From NCBI RefSeq assembly GCF_000469585.1, contig NZ_AWNK01000010.1, positions 98,530-155,483 on the forward strand: a stretch of 56,954 bases of DNA. Reading direction: 5' to 3'. Positions 54,553 to 56,954 of this stretch are shown piece after piece; the first letter of the stretch is position 1, and each line of letters starts with the position of its first letter. This DNA comes from Chrysiogenes arsenatis DSM 11915. Lineage in GTDB: Bacteria > Chrysiogenota > Chrysiogenetes > Chrysiogenales > Chrysiogenaceae. The position numbers and the translations under genes are program-made. The notes under the pieces were generated by a model, which was not told the origin of the DNA, made no database searches, and saw nothing but the letters and a program-made list of their open reading frames with translations.

Positions 54553-55332
54553 TTGGATTCTAAACTGTTTGAGTTCACTGGTAGGTTGGAAAATGTGATA
54601 AGAGATTCGATCAGTGGCGTCTCTGGACATGAGTGGGACGAAGATTTTATTACCCGAAATTTACTCAGAGATCTTAGAAACGAATTATCTGGCTCACGGT
54701 TTATTGGCCGAGATAGGAAAAGCAGTATCAACTGGCAAATTTATAAGCTCAAGGGGACTTTTGAGAATAACTTTGGTGATGTTGCTTTAATTGTAAATAT
54801 TAATTATCAAGATGGAACATCGATTAATGGGGCTGCTTTTTTAGAGGCCAAAAAACGGGATTGGCGAAAGATAACTTTTGGGGCAATGAAATTGCCTCAA
54901 GCCAAGAAAATTCTAAAGAATGCGCCGCGCTCACAGTATTTACTTTATGACTATGAAGAGATAACCGGCTTCTTAAATGGCTCTTTATATTTGGAGGAGT
55001 TGAGTTACTACTACCACCATCGTGGGGGGAATGTTCCGTTCGCTCCAGTGACAAGAGCCGTTTGTGTGCCGCTTAATCTGGCAGTAGCAACTACTTCTAA
55101 GGATACTCTTCTATACCGTCACAGCGTTCCGTTTTCTCAGATGCTGTCAAACAGGTATTTCCAAGGTCTGGATTTAGAATTCGATGATACATCTAAGAAA
55201 GTAGCTACCGGGTTTTTGAAAAAGTTTGGACTTCCAAAGTTTATCGTAAAAATAGATATCGCTGAGCCAGGTTCAGATGGCGGAGATAATGACCTGCGCG
55301 TTAATCCGCAGGAATACCAGCAGATAGACTAA
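54553..55332 (+). CDS. Cassette 1: nuclease-like protein of unknown function
   Basis: A 259-residue protein from a TTG start with AAGGAG seven bases upstream; other start codons nearby run into stops. It has an N-terminal helical part (HEWDEDFITRNLLRDL), then FGDVALIVNIN (Asp76) and AAFLEAKKRDW (Glu98, Lys100), which together give the D...ExK pattern of the PD-(D/E)xK nuclease fold. No wider match is recognised. It fills cassette 1 from just after the core site to attC1. A defence role is possible, since integron cassettes often carry such genes, but this is inference. Confidence 0.7.
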   Translation: MDSKLFEFTGRLENVIRDSISGVSGHEWDEDFITRNLLRDLRNELSGSRFIGRDRKSSINWQIYKLKGTFENNFGDVALIVNINYQDGTSINGAAFLEAKKRDWRKITFGAMKLPQAKKILKNAPRSQYLLYDYEEITGFLNGSLYLEELSYYYHHRGGNVPFAPVTRAVCVPLNLAVATTSKDTLLYRHSVPFSQMLSNRYFQGLDLEFDDTSKKVATGFLKKFGLPKFIVKIDIAEPGSDGGDNDLRVNPQEYQQID

Positions 55333-55333
55333 A

Positions 55334-55403
55334 ACATAACAAAGTGCTGCTCTGGGGCAAAACTACGCTGCGCTTCGTTTTGCCCCAGAGCACAGCGTTA
55401 GGC
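55334..55403 (+). other. attC1 recombination site
   Basis: This 70-base imperfect palindrome closes cassette 1. The inverse core site ACATAAC lies at 55334-55340 and the core site GTTAGGC at 55397-55403. The inner arms GCTCTGGGGCAAAAC (55349-55363) and GTTTTGCCCCAGAGC (55377-55391) pair perfectly over 15 bases around a short loop. The size and form are typical of attC. Recombination would cut after the G of the core site. Confidence 0.9.
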
Positions 55404-55433
55404 CGTTCCCACACACTTTCCAAGGAGGTACCA

Positions 55434-55832
55434 ATGGTCTCTTTTGCTGATCCAGTAGAACAAGAAATCTGGTCCACCGTCCGTGCAATGAATGACGCCT
55501 GGACGAAGGGTAACCCCGACGACCTTTCGAAGTTCTTCCACCAAAATATGGTTGCTATCACTGCCACTGATCGCAACCGCCTAGATGGTGGGGCTGCCTG
55601 TATTGCTGGATGGAAGGGTTTCTGCACCGCCGCTCGTACCCATCGCTGGGAGGAAATCGACCCTACCATCCAGGTCTACGGCAACTCGGCAGTCGTTGCG
55701 TACTACTTCGACATGTCTTTTGAGATGGGTGGTCAAACAATCAACATGGGCGGCAGAGACATGTTTTTCTTCGTCAAGGAAGGTGAAAGGTGGTGGGCTG
55801 TCGCCGACCAGTTTTCTCCATATCCGGCCTAA
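55434..55832 (+). CDS. Cassette 2: NTF2/SnoaL-like (DUF4440-type) protein
   Basis: A 132-residue protein with the cone-shaped NTF2-like pattern: STVRAMNDAWTKGNPDDLSK with the typical helix, then FFHQNMVAI, then AVVAYYFDMSFEMGG and RDMFFFVKEGERWWAVAD, the last strands. CAAGGAGG lies well placed before the ATG. The stop TAA is inside the inverse core site of attC2, a common saving in cassettes. NTF2-like domains bind or transform small molecules; none can be named here. Base composition differs from the AT-rich third cassette. Confidence 0.82.
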   Translation: MVSFADPVEQEIWSTVRAMNDAWTKGNPDDLSKFFHQNMVAITATDRNRLDGGAACIAGWKGFCTAARTHRWEEIDPTIQVYGNSAVVAYYFDMSFEMGGQTINMGGRDMFFFVKEGERWWAVADQFSPYPA

Positions 55833-55896
55833 CCACTAGTTGCAGGGGACGCTGTGCGATAAAGCCGCGCAGCGCCCATGAACTCAAACGTTAGCG
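55827..55896 (+). other. attC2 recombination site
   Basis: A 70-base site ending cassette 2. The inverse core site GCCTAAC (55827-55833) is the exact reverse complement of the core site of attC1, and the core site GTTAGCG (55890-55896) begins cassette 3. Inner arms include AGTTGCAGGGGACGCTG and GCAGCGCCCATGAACT, which pair imperfectly with bulges, as usual for attC. Confidence 0.88.
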
Positions 55897-55918
55897 CACA
55901 AAACACAAGGGGAAACTC

Positions 55919-56902
55919 ATGAACAAAAAACTTACCTTGATTGGTGTTCTCGTTACTTCGGCTTTAATATCTGGGTGCGCCAGCTCGATAAAAAAAGAGG
56001 TTGCTGGTTATGAATACCACATTCAAGACAGCGCACAAAAGTCCAGTAGATTAGAGATGGAAATTAAAGGTATTGAACAAAAAATAGCAGCTACCAATAG
56101 CGAAATATCTGAAGCAAAACAAGCAAAAGCTAAAAAAGAACGGATGCTTCGAGAACTGTCAAACTCAAAGGATAGTTCAAAAAGGTGGCTATCCAATAAT
56201 AGGGATGTTTATGTAAATGGCCAGTGCATTACTCCAGACCATGGGAAAAAACCTGAACCATATTGTCCTTCACGCGAAAGTTCCAGAAAGCACGCCTTAG
56301 CATACTGTTCTTTATCAGTAGGTTGCGACGTTGCCATGCTAGCCGTTGGAGATGAGCTTGATACTTTTTCCAAAAGGTTTTTAGCTAGTGAGGCATGTTC
56401 AAGGTCTGTGGCCGCTCTCCAAAATAAAGGCTATCGAGCTGATCAAACAGTATTAAATGCTATAGAAGCCTTGTCAGATACAGGATGCAGAAACGATGGC
56501 GAAGGCTTTTGGGCAGGCTTGGCAGCCTTCGGAGGATGCATGATGAGTGCATCAATTAAAATAACAAAGATCAATGCTTTTAAAAACTGCGTCACAAATA
56601 ATCAAAACTCTTGCTATTCAAAATACACAGAATGGTATCAAGAGCCAAGTCAGCGAAAATCAAGTTGTTCATCGAGCGTCAATAGCATTACAGAATACGA
56701 AAGAAAAACCCCAATATACAGGCGTGAAGTGGCACAATATGGCAACACCATATCCGAACAAAACATTGAGGTTAGCCGCCTTAATACAGAGCTTACAAGA
56801 AAGCGCAGTCAGCTTTCTGAGCAAAACGAACGCAATAGAAGGTACTCCGAATTGCTTCAAGAAAAAAAGAAAACACTTGCGTACAAATTGATAGGCAAGT
56901 AA
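55919..56902 (+). CDS. Cassette 3: cysteine-rich lipoprotein with coiled coils
   Basis: A 327-residue putative lipoprotein. The signal peptide MNKKLTLIGVLVTSALISGC has a lipobox ending at Cys20. A coiled coil covers about residues 25-80 and another about 265-320. The middle is rich in cysteines (CPSRESSRKHALAYCSLSVGC, GCRNDGEGFW, FGGCMMS, NNQNSCYSKYTEWY), suggesting disulphides in the periplasm. No family is recognised. AAGGGG precedes the ATG. It looks AT-rich and is the third cassette gene. Confidence 0.8.
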   Translation: MNKKLTLIGVLVTSALISGCASSIKKEVAGYEYHIQDSAQKSSRLEMEIKGIEQKIAATNSEISEAKQAKAKKERMLRELSNSKDSSKRWLSNNRDVYVNGQCITPDHGKKPEPYCPSRESSRKHALAYCSLSVGCDVAMLAVGDELDTFSKRFLASEACSRSVAALQNKGYRADQTVLNAIEALSDTGCRNDGEGFWAGLAAFGGCMMSASIKITKINAFKNCVTNNQNSCYSKYTEWYQEPSQRKSSCSSSVNSITEYERKTPIYRREVAQYGNTISEQNIEVSRLNTELTRKRSQLSEQNERNRRYSELLQEKKKTLAYKLIGK

Positions 56903-56905
56903 GTG

Positions 56906-56954
56906 CGCTAACATACGGGTAACCTGCCAGCCAAAGCGGTAAGCCGATAGGCTT
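56906..56954 (+). other. attC3 recombination site, left part (cut by window edge)
   Basis: The inverse core site CGCTAAC (56906-56912) starts four bases after the stop of the cassette 3 gene. It is the exact reverse complement of the core site GTTAGCG at 55890. The right arm and the next core site lie outside the window, where a fourth cassette or the end of the array would follow. Confidence 0.75.

Larger units (their letters stand above)
54181..56954 (+). mobile_element. Integron with dead integrase, attI-like site and three cassettes (continues past window)
   Basis: The parts in order are the integrase remnant (54181-54360), attI-like junction (core site 54527-54533), cassette 1 (54528-55397), cassette 2 (55398-55890), and cassette 3 (55891 to the edge). 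Each core site GTTRRRY-type word is the exact reverse complement of the inverse core site at the end of the next cassette, as expected when cassettes integrate as circles. Cassette genes lie on the plus strand with attC at their 3' ends. The array continues outside the window, so the real length is unknown. Confidence 0.88.

Overview
The window is a stretch of a bacterial chromosome, mostly dense conserved housekeeping genes in tight operons with frequent 1-20 base overlaps. It suggests a Gram-negative (diderm), respiring, probably flagellated bacterium. The support is BamD, SecDF-YajC, MreB, a FlgC-like rod protein, futalosine-pathway menaquinone synthesis (MqnD), CydC, haem synthesis (HemH, HemG), and c-di-GMP proteins (PilZ, HD-GYP). 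No rRNA or tRNA gene was seen. The mix would fit a lineage such as Chrysiogenota, Deferribacterota or former Deltaproteobacteria, but the sequence alone does not settle this.

Layout. 1-13.1 kb (+): polyprenyl synthetase end, STAS protein, maf, rsmD, coaD, aminotransferase, a terminator, tgt, a cluster of DnaA-box-like words, yajC-secD-secF, TauE/SafE, CBS protein, tsaE, PilZ protein, EcsC, an SDR protein and a P-II-like protein. 13.1-17.8 kb: ion transport (CPA antiporter on -, Ca2+/cation antiporter, Gdx guanidinium exporter, K+ channel and partner). 17.9-24.3 kb (+): hemH-hemG-xseA-greA, M20 peptidase, Fe-S protein. 24.3-28.5 kb (-): threonine deaminase, cinA, pgpA, GAF/HD-GYP protein.

28.5-34.0 kb is an AT-rich accessory island. 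It holds one very large gene with an N-terminal nuclease-like domain, a STAND-type P-loop ATPase and a long C-terminal region, the layout of Avs antiviral proteins. Short degenerate reading frames flank it, followed by a zeta-like toxin gene with a small overlapping partner gene.

34.0-47.1 kb (-) holds two long operons. The first is mreB-mqnD-trmH-type methyltransferase-O-methyltransferase-sigma factor-TsaC-like-bamD-flgC-like-acyltransferase. The second is cyclophilin-nitroreductase-pgeF-yggS-proC-yggT-divIVA-yggU-mtnA-queH. Then come rnr (+), a Fic-like remnant, cydC and a cation diffusion facilitator (-), and alanine dehydrogenase (+).

The right end (about 54.2 kb to the edge) is an integron. 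It has the inactivated C-terminal end of an integron integrase, an attI-like junction and three gene cassettes with attC sites; the third attC runs off the window. The integrase remnant points the same way as the cassettes ('reverse' arrangement) and has a stop codon in its conserved C-terminus. The core sites and inverse core sites match each other cassette by cassette, which makes the call firm. The first cassette encodes a nuclease-like protein, the second an NTF2-like protein and the third a cysteine-rich lipoprotein. The Avs-like island and this integron are the parts most worth follow-up.
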